Positions 22,708-34,536 of a DNA stretch of 64,000 nt are shown in pieces. Each line of letters opens with the position of its first letter. Within the stretch, counting starts at the first letter, position 1. This DNA comes from Mycogone perniciosa (lineage: Eukaryota > Ascomycota > Sordariomycetes > Hypocreales > Hypocreaceae). The stretch is from contig JAOALB010000033.1 in the NCBI GenBank assembly GCA_025331125.1, forward strand, positions 248,001 through 312,000. The letters run 5' to 3'. Position numbers and translations under genes: made by a program. A model generated the notes under the pieces. The model saw only the letters and a list, made by a program, of their open reading frames with translations, did not search any database and was not told where the DNA came from.

Positions 22708-23687
22708 TCGCCAATCTGTTATGGATACAGACTCGAGTATGGAGTATTATGGGGGAGGGAGAAGAGAAGAATGCGAAAGGACACATCAAGTCGATGGATA
22801 GTTATTGGTTTAATACAGAACTTCCTCAGTTGGGTTCGGCGTGCAGAAGTGGAAATGACAGGGATCCATAGGATTATTAATACTACTACCTACATACATG
22901 CAGATTGTGCTTGTGTGCTCCTAATATGGATGGGGAGCACGAGGGTCTTGTCATTGTCGATGTCAGAGATGCCGGGGAATCGCTGCATCACAAAGACTCG
23001 GAGATCTGATTAGCCCGGATTACACGCCGCGGCATCTGATCTTGGTGTTACTTCGTACATAACGGTTTATTTCCCTGCGGCTGAGACGTCACGCGGGGAA
23101 GGCTTGAACATGACAGATCAGAGGATGCAGTAGATGTCTAAGGATCCTATTAGTCATAGATGTCTTTGGATATAGTAATCTAGGGGCCTCCCGCATAAGT
23201 TCCTCAGCCCAGGGACGCTACAACGGACGGAGATATTGGGGATTGCTTCGTAATATAGTACTTTCTAAGTCCAGAGTCACGGACCGGGATTGCGGCTCCG
23301 GGATGCAGCCGCAAAGGCCATACAGGGATTGTCGCAAACCGCAGGCCGGATGTGCTGTGGTGCAGCAGCACGAGAGTGGACACCAACGTTTATTTGGGTG
23401 GTACTCCGTACTACTACGGAGTGGTGCTATTACTGGTATGTACTACTCGCTTGGAGCTCGAGGCTGTCGGCGGTGAGTCACCTTATCGTCGAGGCATGCT
23501 CGGCACTCCGTATTATATACGAATAGACCAAAGATTCGGGAGGAATTGGGAGAAGAAGATGGTGTGGCCAAAGAGGGAAGGTCAGCTAACATATCATGGC
23601 GGTTGTGGAGGGGTGGATACACAAAAAGGGTCTACGAGTATGGCATCAAGTGGCGATGGACGTTGACGATTCTTAAGAGAAGTATCT

Positions 23688-23720
23688 ACGAGTACGGAGT
23701 ACGGAGTACGAAGTAACGTA
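23688..23720. repeat. Stacked GTACGGAGTAC / ACGAAGTA units
   Basis: ACGAGTAC, GGAGTACGGAGTACG and ACGAAGTAACGTA follow one another head to tail, so three variants of the palindrome core are joined in 33 bp. Confidence 0.85.
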
Positions 23721-24845
23721 TAAATTCCCGAGTAATAAAGTGGTATTGAATGCCATGCATGTAATACTATCACTCCCTCTGCACAAGGGGAGGGAGAGGG
23801 AAATGTACGTATACATACATACTTCGTACATACTTCGTACATACATACCTAGAAGGGAGTTGAAGAGAATAAAGGGCATTTCCGTGACTCACAAACGACA
23901 TACACAAACGAGTGACTCGACGCCGGAGTCTGTCTGTTTGGTATGAAGAGGATGCAATGCAACGATCATCCTGCCAATCGGCATCCTAAACGATGCGGTC
24001 GTTTTTCCAGGACCCTGAAGACGATTCGACTCGACTCCCAGATGGCCTCCACTCTCAACTGGCTTGCATCTGATGCGCAGCCAAGCGCTTGGGTATTAGT
24101 GGGTGGCGCTAGAAGTCCCCTGTCTGACACTAGAGAAAGCACTGGCCTGTGATGAATACATTGGAAGTCCTTTTTGTGCAGTGATCGGAGAGGAGTCAAG
24201 ACATTGAAAGAAAAAAATAAAAAAGAGGTCTGACCTGGAACCGGGTGCGGCTGTGACTGAGACAGATATCCTTTCTCTTCTCTCCTCTCTCGTCTGCACT
24301 CACTCTCATGTCTGGGATAGTACCTCCGTACTCCGTATACGAAGTAATACATATGTATGAGAAATCCTCACGGTGCCACGATCCAACATCTCTTGTCCTC
24401 CTCCAACTCTCCCAACCGGAAAATTTCCCGTGTTCCCCCACTACCGGAGCAGTAGTTTTCTTGTTTCACTGTTTTATTGGGAGGACCTTTTGTCAGCAGC
24501 CTCCTGTGTTTATGTATACTATCAGGGAGAGGGCAATGATATGACCTCATATGGTGTCCACCACAAAAACACTCCTAGTACTAAGATCCGAAACATAACG
24601 AGACAGACTCAGACTCATCCACTCGGACTGCCCCGTAGGTCCCTCAAGAATCAAGGTAAATTACCACTGCCAGCCCTGTGCCAAAACACCACATCACATC
24701 ACGATCCCTCCCCGCTCCACTCAGACGCGCAAAGCTTCCCGTCAAAAGGGCGAGCGAGCAGCTTAAGCAAGCCTCCCTCGGGGCCTCTCCACTCTGATGC
24801 TTCTAACCTGATCCTTTCCCGGGCTTTTGCTGCTAGCTGATGTGT

Positions 24846-24890
24846 TAGTGGTAGTAGCACTACTACGGAGTAGTGGTATTACTACCACTA
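24846..24890. repeat. Two-tier hairpin (11-bp outer, 7-bp inner stem)
   Basis: Outer arms TAGTGGTAGTA (24846-24856) and TACTACCACTA (24880-24890) are perfect complements. Inside, CACTACT (24858-24864) pairs with AGTAGTG (24869-24875) around ACGG. The core contains CTACGGAGTAG, a member of the palindrome family. It lies about 410 bp upstream of the ABC transporter start. Confidence 0.85.
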
Positions 24891-25303
24891 GACGCCCTTC
24901 CGTTTGCTGCCTTCGCCTCCCTTTCTTTTCCCCTTTCCCTCCGTCTCTCTGTCTGCGTGTGTTGACATAATGAGTGTATAGAGCGGGCAGGAGGAACGAG
25001 AGCTCACGCGCCAGGAACGGAGAGGAGACGCACTGGCATTGTTCGTGTTTTTTGCCCCTAGGCCGATTCTAGCCCCGCTGCAGCTCGGGTCTGGGCATCT
25101 GTCGCCCATAATAACATCCCGTCATCTCTCTATCTCACTCTCTCTTCTATTACCCCCCAAATCCTCGAGAGTCGGTCGGGCGAAACTCTCTCTTTTTATT
25201 CTTTTCCCCAACATCTTTTGGCCGGTATATCTATCGCCCATTTTTGAATTTTGTTTTCCCGGGTCAAAAATACTGAGCAGCAGCCCCCCCCCCAAAGCCT
25301 GCC

Positions 25304-28300
25304 ATGGGCTTCGCTCAGTGCGCATGGCCGCTCTGGCAAGTCGATGACCTCAGCCAGTGCTTCCAGCAAGAGTCAGTAACCAACCGCCTTTGCGCATTCG
25401 CTTCTCCGTTCTCGACGACCTTACTGACTGGTGATACAACAGGTATCTCGCCGTATTATTCCCCCTAATTGTAATTTCCCTGTCGGTTTTGCGCCTCGCG
25501 TGGACCAACGTTGGCCGCATCGCAAGGTCTGGTAAGAGTAAGAGCTATACCTCGATCTCTGCCGACGAGCATGCGCCAGACCATACAGCATTGCCCCCCG
25601 ACTGCGAATCTGACACCGAAGACGATGGCGATCTCGAGATCAGCGGCGGCCGCTTGGCTTTGGCAAAGACCACGAGCCGAGGCTCTATCCTCCAGGCCGA
25701 TACCCCCACCGCCCAGCATCTGTCGCAGATAGTCGAGGCGCTGGCCCTTGCTGGCCTCGTCGCCATCAATGCCATTGCTCTCGTTACCGGCGCATTCGGC
25801 CCAGGGGGGAATCTTGTTGCCATAGCTGGCCTCATCACCTGGGTGTACACTCTGATCCTGACCACGTTGCGAGTCTTCCTCGGCACTTCCAAGTGGCGCA
25901 TCCCCAACCTGTGGAACCACACCGCTACAATCTATGGAACCAACTGGGTCTTGGCCATCTTCATCTTCCGCTCTGCCATCATTCACCCCAAGTCCGAGCT
26001 TTCGCAGATCCTCGTCATCGTCGATTTTGCGTTGATCACTTTGCTGTTTGGCATCGCTGCGACCACTAGGAAGGGCAACAGAACTGTTGTGATGGAATGG
26101 GAGGATGGCATTGAGCCCTCGCGCGAGCCTCTCGCAAGTCTCTTTTCTGTCGCTACATTCGGATGGGTCGATGCCATTGTCTGGAAGGGTTGGAACAAGC
26201 CCTTGGAAATGGAAGACGTTTGGAATCTCCTCCCCAAGGATAAGGCCGCCGCTATCATCGCAGACTATCGACAGCTCAAGAAGACGACCGCGTTGTCCTG
26301 GCACCTTCTCAAGTACTTCAAATCTACGCTGATTGTGCAGGCCGCCATGGCTGTTCTCGCTGGTCTCTTCACCTTTCTCCCGACCCTGCTGCTCAAGTCT
26401 ATCATCGAGTATATCGAGACCTATAAAGAGACAAAAATTCCCATTAGTGTCATTTGGCTTCTTGTTATTGGTATGCCCATTGTCGATACCATCCGCTCCT
26501 ACAGCGATGGCATGGCCCTCTGGATTGGCCGCAAGATTTGCATCCGCGTCCGCGCCATCATCGTCGGCGATATCTACGCCAAGGCGCTGCGACGAAAAGC
26601 TGCGGCAGGCAAGGACAAGGTCTTACTTGGAGACAAGGATACGGACAAGGCCAAATTAGACACGGATGAGGATTCTGCCAGCGAAGGAACTGCCAACAAG
26701 CTCAAGCGCGCATTGGGCTTCAAGAAAAAGAAGAATGGTAAGAAAGCTGCTGCTGATGATACAGAGGCGGCCAGCTCCACCAAGGACGATGCCGAAAAGC
26801 AGGTCGATGATGAGCAAGCTAATCTTGGAACCATCATCAACCTCATGTCTGTTGACAGCTTCAAAATTGCCGACATCACCGCATACTTGCACTTTCTGTG
26901 TGCCTCCGCCCCCACTCAATTGACCGTCTCCGTCATTCTGCTGTGGCAGGTCATGGGCTTGAGCGCCATCCCTGGCATTGTCGTCATGGTCTTCCTTTTA
27001 CCCATCAACTACGCGCTTGCCAAAGGCTTCAACACGACCTCTAAGAACATTATGGCTGCTACTGACAAGCGTATCAATGTGACCAATGAGATCCTCCAAA
27101 ACATCCGCATCATCAAGTACTTTGCTTGGGAGCAGCGGTTCGGTAAGATTGTCGACGAGAAGCGTCAGGCTGAGCTCAAGGCACTACGCTCTCGATTCAT
27201 CCTCTGGGCCGTCGCGGTCGCCATCTGGAACTCGGTTCCCGTCCTCATCACCTTCTTTTCCTTCCTGGTGTACACCCTGATCGAAAAGAAGCCTTTGTTG
27301 CCGTCTGTCGCGTTTACCGCCATCTCACTCTTCATGCTTCTTCGTGTCCCTCTCGATCTGCTCGGTGACATGTTTGCGCACGTGCAGGAGGCCAAGGTCT
27401 CTGTCGACCGTGTGGAGGAGTTTTTGCTCGAGGAGGAGACTGAAAAGTATGAGCAACTCGGATTGGATAACATAGATGAAAATGGCGTGAAGCACATCGG
27501 ATTCAAGGATGCCACTCTCATCTGGGGAGGCAGGGATACTGTAGCCGACGATGGTTCCCAGGCTTTCCGATTGCTGGATCTCGACGTTGATTTCCAGATT
27601 GGCAAACTCAACATCATTGCTGGTCCCACCGGATCTGGCAAGACGTCTATGCTTATGGGGCTGCTGGGCGAGATGACACTGATGGAAGGCAAGGTCTACT
27701 GCCCTGGTGGTCGAAGCCGAGAAGATGTCCGTCCGGATCCCGAGACAGGGTTGGCAGATACCATCGCCTATGTCGCGCAAGCCGCTTGGCTTGTCAATGC
27801 CAACATCAAGGACAACATCCTCTTTGCTGCCCCCTATGACGAACAGCGATATCAGCAGGTGATCATTGCCTGCGCACTTGAGCGCGATCTCGAAATTCTG
27901 GACAACGGTGACGAGACATTGGTTGGCGAGAAGGGAATTACGCTCTCTGGTGGCCAGAAACAGCGAATCTCGCTGGCTCGCGCACTCTACTCCAACTCGG
28001 CTCATTTGCTTTTGGACGACTGTCTAAGCGCCGTGGACTCGCACACTGCTCAGTGGATCTTCTCCAACTGTATCAAGGGCCCTCTGATGCAAAACCGTAC
28101 CTGCATTCTCGTCACCCACAACGTACAGCTATGCGTGCCATCATCGGACTTTGTCGTGCTCTTGGAAAATGGACGAGTCGCTGCCCAGGGACCTTCTCTC
28201 GAGGTCATTGCCTCCGGCAAGCTCGGAGAAGATATCCAAAGATCTCGCCCCGCATCCAGCACCGCGTCTCGAATCCCCTCACGCGTGCCCTCCAGTGTCG

Positions 28301-30498
28301 GCGACGCGGAGACCATGGTTAACGGCAGCGGTGATGTGCTCGATGGCATAGATAGCTCCAAGAAGAAGGATAAGAAGAGCAAGGCACCGCAGAAAGATCC
28401 GATGGGTGAGACCAAGGCGACAGGAGCGGTTAAGTGGCCTGTCTTGAAGCTCTACCTCGGGTCCATGGGACCGTGGTGGTTCTGGCTTGTTACCCCTTTC
28501 GTTTTTGGTTTGCAGCAGGTTTCGACCGTGGCAACCAACTTTTGGGTTCGAGAGTGGGCAAACCAATACTCTGAGCAAAAGACGGAGACGGTCAGTGTTT
28601 CGTTCAGCTCTTTGTCATCTTCCTACGGTACTGGCGCCTTCGCCAAGGGGGCCTGGGCCAGCCTTGCCAAACTGGGTAGCCCAGCAGTTTGGCGGCCATC
28701 TGTGAACGCAAGTGCACACGCCTTGGACAATCAGACTTTCCTCCAGGCGGCTAGACTGCCAGATGTTAATGTTCCATACTACTTGACTGGTCTCGCTGTC
28801 ATCGGCGTTGTTGGTGCTCTGGCGGCCCTGATGAGAGATGTCTGGATCTTCTACGGCTCCTTGACTGCCTCTCGGCGCATCCACGACCGACTCATCCTAT
28901 CAGTGACCCGAGCCAGATTCAAGTTCTTTGATGTGACCCCTCTCGGCCAGCTGATGAACCGTTTCAGCAAGGATTTAGAGGCGGTTGACCAAGATGTTGC
29001 CCCAACAGCCATTGGTGTCATGACCTGTGCCCTCTCGCTGATAGTCACCGTTGGCCTTATTGCATACCTCACTCCCGGTTTCCTGATTGCTGCCGTCCTC
29101 ATCGCGATGCTGTTCTACCTCGTTTCTTCCTTTTATCTCCGCGCATCGCGTGATCTCAAGCGTCTGGAGTCGGTTCAGCGCAGCCCGCTCTTCCAGCAAT
29201 TTGGTGAGACGCTTAGTGGTATGACGACGATCCGAGCCTATGGCGACGAGCGCCGCTTCATCCGTGACAACCTGGCCAAGATTAACGCGCAGAGCCGGCC
29301 GTTCATCTATTTGTGGGCCTGTAATAGATGGCTTGCATTCCGAGCGGACCTTCTCGGTAACCTGGTGTCATTCTTCGCTGGTGTCTTCATCATTGTCAAC
29401 ATTGACACGATCGATGCCGGTGCGGCCGGTATATCCCTGACTTACGCAATGAACTTTACAGAGAATGTTTTGTGGTTGGTGCGTCAGTATGGCATGAACG
29501 AACAGAACATGAATTCTATGGAGCGTGTCAGGGAGTACCTTGATGTTGAGCAGGAAGCGGAACCGATTATCGAGGATAACCGCCCTCCGAAGAGCTGGCC
29601 CGAAAAGGGCGGCGTCGAATTCGTCGACTATTCGACTCGATATCGTGCCGAGTTAGATCCAGTTCTCAGGGGCATCTCGCTCAAGATCAATCCCAAGGAA
29701 AAGGTGGGCATCGTGGGACGAACAGGCGCGGGCAAGAGCTCGTTGACATTGGCCATTTTCCGTGCCCTCGAAGCAGATGCGGGCAAGATTATGATTGATG
29801 GAGTTGACATTGGCAAGATTGGCCTCCAAGATCTGCGAGAGAACATCACGATAGTGCCGCAAGATCCCACGCTATTTATGGGAACAATCAGAACCAATCT
29901 GGACCCTTTTGACCAGTACACGGATGAGGAAGTGTTTGAGGCATTAAAACGAGTGCAGCTGATCGGACCCGATGAAGCGACGTCGCCTACAACGCCCGTC
30001 ATTCAGGTTACCTCGGATGCAGACAACGTCAGTCCTGTGGACTTGTCGGGTTCGCGCACGCCGTCGTTTGCGACAAACAAGAACATTTTTCTCGACCTGG
30101 CATCACCGGTAACAGAGTCTGGTTCAAATCTCTCGCAGGGTCAGCGACAGCTGCTGTGCCTGGCACGAGCGATGTTGAAGAAGCCGACGGTGATGGTGAT
30201 GGATGAGGCGACGGCGTCGATCGACTACAACACGGATTCGAAAATCCAGGAGACGATCCGGGAGCTGACGGGCACTGTGATTACTATTGCGCACCGACTG
30301 CAGACGATTGTCGACTACGACAAGGTGCTCGTGCTCGATAAGGGCGAGGTGGTGGAGTTTGCGCACCCGTGCGAGCTGATCAACAAGGAGGAGGGCACGT
30401 TCAGGAGCATGTGTGAGATGAGTGGTGATATGGATATTTTGGTCAAGGCGGCGAAGAAGAAGTGGGATGAAGGCCGGCTCGTGGACGTAGAGCCTTGA
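25304..30498 (+). CDS. ABCC-family full-length transporter (Ybt1/Bpt1-like)
   Basis: Exons 25304-25371 and 25443-30498 give 1707 aa. The 71-nt intron (GTCAGT...ACAACAG, branch TACTGAC) restores CFQQEYLAVLFPLIV in the first membrane segment. Layout is an N-terminal TMD0-like set of helices (about 24-190), TMD1, NBD1 with Walker A GPTGSGKT 750-757 and LSGGQ 857-861, TMD2, then NBD2 with Walker A GRTGAGKS 1448-1455 and LSQGQ 1586-1590. Walker B motifs LLLDDCLSAVD and VMVMDEATASID are intact, so both sites look ATP-competent. Two Lys/Asp-rich cytosolic inserts lie near residues 400-460 and 960-990, and an extra loop precedes the NBD2 signature. The NLGTIINLMSVDSFKIAD run resembles yeast Ybt1/Vmr1 vacuolar ABCC pumps. 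Likely substrates (conjugates, bile-acid-like anions, drugs) are family inference only. Confidence 0.93.
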
Positions 30499-31571
30499 AT
30501 CCTAACATCGCCTTTATGAAGAAAAAGGAGGATTGGGGGGCAGGTTTCTTTTTTTTCCTGTCTAAAGTAAAGGTATATACGGTCTTGCATTTGTTTTGGT
30601 AGTAACGGCAGCAAAAAGCATCGAAGAGTCCTTCGAGGGAGAAGGGCACAGGGCCCTATGCACGCACGCACATGCATGGCAGCGAAGTCTGTCTGAGAAT
30701 ACGACTAATGTACTCGTATGGAGCAGAGGCATGCCTGGTGTTTTGGGGTTTTCGATAGTGTATAGAAAATGTATTGTTGGAAACGATGACCTATCAAGAC
30801 GTGTGCGTGTTTATGGTGAGATGCTGCGAGATGGTGTACGAGGCCGGCATTCCGGAGGTTTCCTAAAGGGGAAACATGCGAGGCCAAGTGGAGGGGCAAA
30901 GGAGATGGGATTCAGCCACAGCGGTTATGGCCTGACCTGAGAAGAATACTAATAATACTAATAGGATAAAGTACAGAGTAATATGTATGTGTTTTTTTAA
31001 GAATACTATTGTTGTTGAGAATACAGGTATAGAAAAGACAAAAGGCGAGGGAAGAAAGCAGATAATTCGAGTAATAATACGGAGCAGTAAGTAGTAGTAG
31101 TACATAATTTTGAGCACTAATATCACTAGTACGGAGTACTCGTAGGCCCCTCCCCCCTCGTATTTGCGCAGAGCCGCATTTGTAGGTACGTACCACTTGA
31201 GGTCGTTGGTGGCGTATCAATTCCCAAGTGGATGCCTCACTTCGACACGCCAGCTAATACGAGTACTGTCTATTATGTACTCCGTAATTATCTATTGTTC
31301 GGGCCGTCTTATCATGCAGAGAAGAGAGAGTCAGGGCATCGAACCTGGCTGGTTGCCTGTCTGCCAGTCGGCTTTGGCTCGTTTTAGCTAAATACGGAGT
31401 ACTACTATCTGACTAGATAGCTGCTTCGGTTAGTGTTTCTGCTCTTACTCGTACTCCTGAGAGAGAGAGACATATAAGCCCAAACTGCTGCCTCACCTCT
31501 TGGGCCCCAGCTCTCTCCTCCTACACACTTCAACATCATCAAGTAGCAGCAGCAGCAGCAGCAGAGCAGCC
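30499..31571. other. Intergenic
   Basis: No supportable gene. Several palindrome-family copies (31070-31140, 31275, 31394) and, directly before the next start, a (CAG)n run at 31546-31563 in the probable leader. Confidence 0.6.
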
Positions 31572-32864
31572 ATGGGCAAACCCTCGGATTTCCTCCCTCC
31601 CCCTTCTCCCTCTCCCACCTTGGGCTCAAGCTCTCCCCTGGCCGAAGCCTCAAACTCCATCTCCCTCCAGCCTCCGCGCCTGCGGCGCTATTTCGACGAC
31701 GATCCAGCCGAGCTCGCAGCTGATGATCTGCCTCCTCTCTACGATGAGCACGAAAACGACACCGTCCCTTCGATCATCGACCCTCTGAACCCAACCGCCG
31801 ATGGGCGCAGCAATCTGGTCGTCGAGCCATTCCACCGCGACCCGCGCAGCGATACCCTCTACTACGTCGACAAACAGCTCTCTTCTGATCCCGAATTTCT
31901 CTATGAAACCATCACAAACCTCTCCTACGTGCCCCCGCGCCCCTTTGTGCACATCCTCGGCACACACACTGAAACACGGAAAAAATCCAACGATGGCAAG
32001 ACAGAGCAGGTCCGCGTCACCGACTTTGACATTGAGATCGAGCTCACGAATTTGCTCTACTTCAATATTAACGATCCGCGAAGGGGCTGCTGGCGCTCCC
32101 TCCACCACGTGGTCAACTTGGAGAAAGTCCGCAGGGGCACTGTCTTTGCTACCCGCGCGCCTGGCTTCGGCGGCAGCGGCGCCATGGCGGAGGAGGGACA
32201 CCCTACGGTCCTGGAGTGGTGCCATCGGTTCTGCGCGAGCCGCTCTGGGCTGAAGAGCTTCACGTTTGAGAGGCGTGTTTTGGGCTGGGACTTTGAGTCC
32301 CTGGGCAAGAAGCTGGATCGCTTGATTCGCGATACCAACTATCGTGGCAAGTTGGAGGTTACGTTCCCGGTGAGGAATGCCCGCGTGGAGATTTACAACG
32401 AGTGCCGGACGAATCGCTGGAGGTTGACCAAGTGGATTGAGATCCTCTTCATATTCACCTTGATGTTTGTCTTTGCGTGGCCGTGGTTGTTCTTCCGCAC
32501 GAAACGCTGGGAGACGGTATACTCGGAGTGGCGTCTGAGTCGCGAGGAGCGCGATGAGAATGGGGACGCTCGCGTGCGATATGCGAGTATGAGTGAGGCG
32601 CAGTGGTATAACGTGTGGGCGAGAGCCATTCAGCACGCGGCACTGGATAGGAAGCAGGGACAGCTGGACCAGGGGGACTTGGAGAGGGCAGATGCGCCCC
32701 AGGAGGAGCGGCGAGAAGGGCTTGTGGGCATCGTGCAGGCGGGTGTGGAGGCGATGGGAGTGGTGAATAGGTCGTTTGGATGGGGAGGCGATTCGGATGG
32801 GACGATGGGGAGCATTTTTAGCGGCGTGAGGATCGGGGGATCGAGGACTGCAATGCGCGGCTGA
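31572..32864 (+). CDS. Uncharacterised fungal membrane protein, 430 aa
   Basis: Single exon; ATG 31572 follows (CAG)n and CAGCC. The frame is open to 31500 upstream but has no other ATG. Residues 1-60 are Pro/Ser-rich and disordered. A conserved-looking soluble domain at about 60-280 contains PPLYDEHE, NLVVEPFHRDPRSDTLYY, PFVHILGTHTETR and DFDIEIELTNLLYF. One strongly hydrophobic helix follows at about 288-310 (WIEILFIFTLMFVFAWPWLFF), then a charged region with EWRLSREERDE and a Gly-rich end. The single membrane segment near the middle of the chain suggests a tail anchored in an internal membrane with both sides sizable. I recognise the sequence style as conserved in Pezizomycotina but no named function. 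Confidence 0.8.
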   Translation: MGKPSDFLPPPSPSPTLGSSSPLAEASNSISLQPPRLRRYFDDDPAELAADDLPPLYDEHENDTVPSIIDPLNPTADGRSNLVVEPFHRDPRSDTLYYVDKQLSSDPEFLYETITNLSYVPPRPFVHILGTHTETRKKSNDGKTEQVRVTDFDIEIELTNLLYFNINDPRRGCWRSLHHVVNLEKVRRGTVFATRAPGFGGSGAMAEEGHPTVLEWCHRFCASRSGLKSFTFERRVLGWDFESLGKKLDRLIRDTNYRGKLEVTFPVRNARVEIYNECRTNRWRLTKWIEILFIFTLMFVFAWPWLFFRTKRWETVYSEWRLSREERDENGDARVRYASMSEAQWYNVWARAIQHAALDRKQGQLDQGDLERADAPQEERREGLVGIVQAGVEAMGVVNRSFGWGGDSDGTMGSIFSGVRIGGSRTAMRG

Positions 32865-33370
32865 TGGGATGAATTGACGTTCTCTACTCTTGTTTCCTTG
32901 TCTCGTTTCCTTTCGGTTCGGTTCGTTGTCTTGGGCATTCTGGCACTTGGAGTATAGGGTAGTGCTATCAATGGCTTCATAATGAATTGCTGACTCAGAG
33001 TTTGACGTATGGACTTTGTCGATATGATGTTTCTAACAGAGAATCAGTCCTACTTCATATAAAAAAGAATGGCCAGGATAAATCATGAATTATTAGTATG
33101 TAGTACTCCGTAGTAATGCTGGAATAGTATTTTCGGGCATTAGCATTTCGTCATCAGCCCCAGACTCCTATGTACTATCGACCCCACTCTTTAATCCTGC
33201 CCCTCTGTTCATTCATTCATCCACCACCTTCATCACTCACCACTCACCACTCACCACTATCACTCTCACCCTGTAACTACAAAGATATCCTACAAAGCAG
33301 CATCACAATCTCCAGAATCCCGAATTCACACGCAAACATCTAAAGCATTTACCTCCTCCCCGTTTTACAG
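32865..33370. other. Intergenic, promoter of the p34-like gene
   Basis: About 500 bp with one GTAGTACTCCGTAGTA copy near 33101 and a CACTCACCACTCACCAC direct repeat at about 33234-33258. No gene seen. Confidence 0.6.
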
Positions 33371-34536
33371 ATGGATATTTCGAATCCAAGGAGGATTCTG
33401 GCTGTGAGCCTGTGGGGCTCGGAGCAGCATCTAAGCCGTGTTATCAAAGGTCTGTCTGCTACGTGAAACGCTCTCATATCTACCCTATATGGATGAGATT
33501 TATGGCCTCATCGCGGGGATGAGCTAACCTGCATCATCCAGACCTCACGGGCTCATCGCCAGAGCCAGTACCAGCCCCAATAGCTGGTACATCTTCACTA
33601 GCTGGTGCATCTCACAACCTCCATCTCAAAACATCATACTACACCGCCACTATCCCTATATGGCTCGACGTCATGGCCATACCCCCCGACTGGGCTTCGT
33701 CATTCCTCTCCGAGGAGGCCCGTGAAGTTCTCTCCGTCCTCGGCGGCGTTGTACTCGTGTTTGCTATACCGAACTGCAAGCCTGCCGACCGGACTGCAAA
33801 CAACGATGAGCCTAGCTTTATCCGCTCTGTTGGCCGAGTAGTCCAAGAAGGCCTCGGTGGGTGGGAGTGGGATGGCGTCCGGCTGGCCGTTGGGATTGGT
33901 GAGGGTGAGGCAGATGAATGGGAAGAACTATGTGCCGACGCTGGACTGGAGTTTGTGCAGCTCAAGAGCACGCATCAAGAACGGAATGAATACAGAGGTA
34001 AGACTACGGATAAGAAAATAACACTTATATCTCCTAGAACCTCTTCTATCATACTTCCTACTGCCGATGATGGCTATGCTAACGTCAAAGCAGAAAAGAC
34101 AGGCATCGCTCGTGTAAGGGAGGCACTCGAGTCCAACGATTGGGATCAGCTCGATGAACCACAGGGATCCGATTTTGGCGATTTCGAGGCTGGGTCTTCC
34201 AAACCCGATGGCACGGATGAATTTGATCCAGAAAGCCTGGATTTTGGCGTTGACCGTGCTGATTTTGAGGGCCTTCGCAAGGCGATTTATGACGGAGACA
34301 ACGAGGCTGACGACACCGACGTGCTCGCGGCAGCCGCTACCAAGAATGATGCAAAAGGAACAGGAAACGATGATAAAGAATTAGAGAACCATGATCTGGA
34401 CGATGAGGATGTTGCCAAACTGGAAAAGATGATGTGGAAGCTCCAGGCGGCGAGGGAGATGGGTGAGGGTATGAGCGAGGCACAGAGGAAACGACTGGCA
34501 GCCAGAGCCGTGGAGGAAGTGATGCGAGAGCTTTGA
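33371..34536 (+). CDS. Alpha/gamma-adaptin-binding protein p34 (Irc6-like)
   Basis: Exons 33371-33449, 33542-33997 and 34094-34536 give 325 aa. Intron 1 (92 nt) has branch AGCTAAC. Intron 2 (96 nt, GTAAGA...AAGCAG, branch TGCTAAC) lies inside a continuously open frame, and removing it restores NEYREKTGIARVREALESNDW. The N-terminal part (RRILAVSLWGSEQHLSRVIKDLTG) is the Rab-like Irc6/p34 fold lacking a normal P-loop. The middle has SFIRSVGRVVQEGLGGWEWDGVRLAV and WEELCADAGLEFVQL. The C-terminal helix KLEKMMWKLQAAREMGEGMSEAQRKRLAARA is the characteristic p34 end. These proteins bind and help assemble AP-1/AP-2 clathrin adaptors. An acidic linker (about 195-280) is probably disordered. Retaining intron 2 would add 32 residues with no stop. 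Confidence 0.88.

Larger units (their letters stand above)
21869..25303. other. 3.4-kb intergenic region upstream of the ABC transporter
   Basis: No supportable gene. Contains an ATTTT pentanucleotide run (22677-22707), stacked GTACGGAGTAC units at about 23688-23720, TACTTCGTACA repeats at 23818-23845, and a long hairpin at 24846-24890. The last 300 bp are pyrimidine-rich and probably the ABC transporter leader. Confidence 0.6.

Noticed and set aside
22389..22871. 160-aa open frame on the plus strand
   Set aside because: Part of it is the translated ATTTT repeat (Phe/Tyr/Ile run); nothing recognisable elsewhere.
23800..23850. Short direct repeats TACTTCGTACATA resembling a mini array
   Set aside because: Only two or three contiguous units without spacers in a eukaryotic genome; not CRISPR.
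25465..26304. 279-aa frame antisense to the ABC transporter
   Set aside because: Shadow of the TMD0 coding region.
31650..32636. 328-aa frame antisense to the 430-aa membrane protein
   Set aside because: Shadow frame of a G/C-biased gene; the sense frame has the better start context and membrane helix.
25304..34536. Possible secondary-metabolite or drug-resistance cluster around the ABC transporter
   Set aside because: Neighbours are a single-helix unknown and an adaptin-binding protein; no biosynthetic core enzyme in the window.
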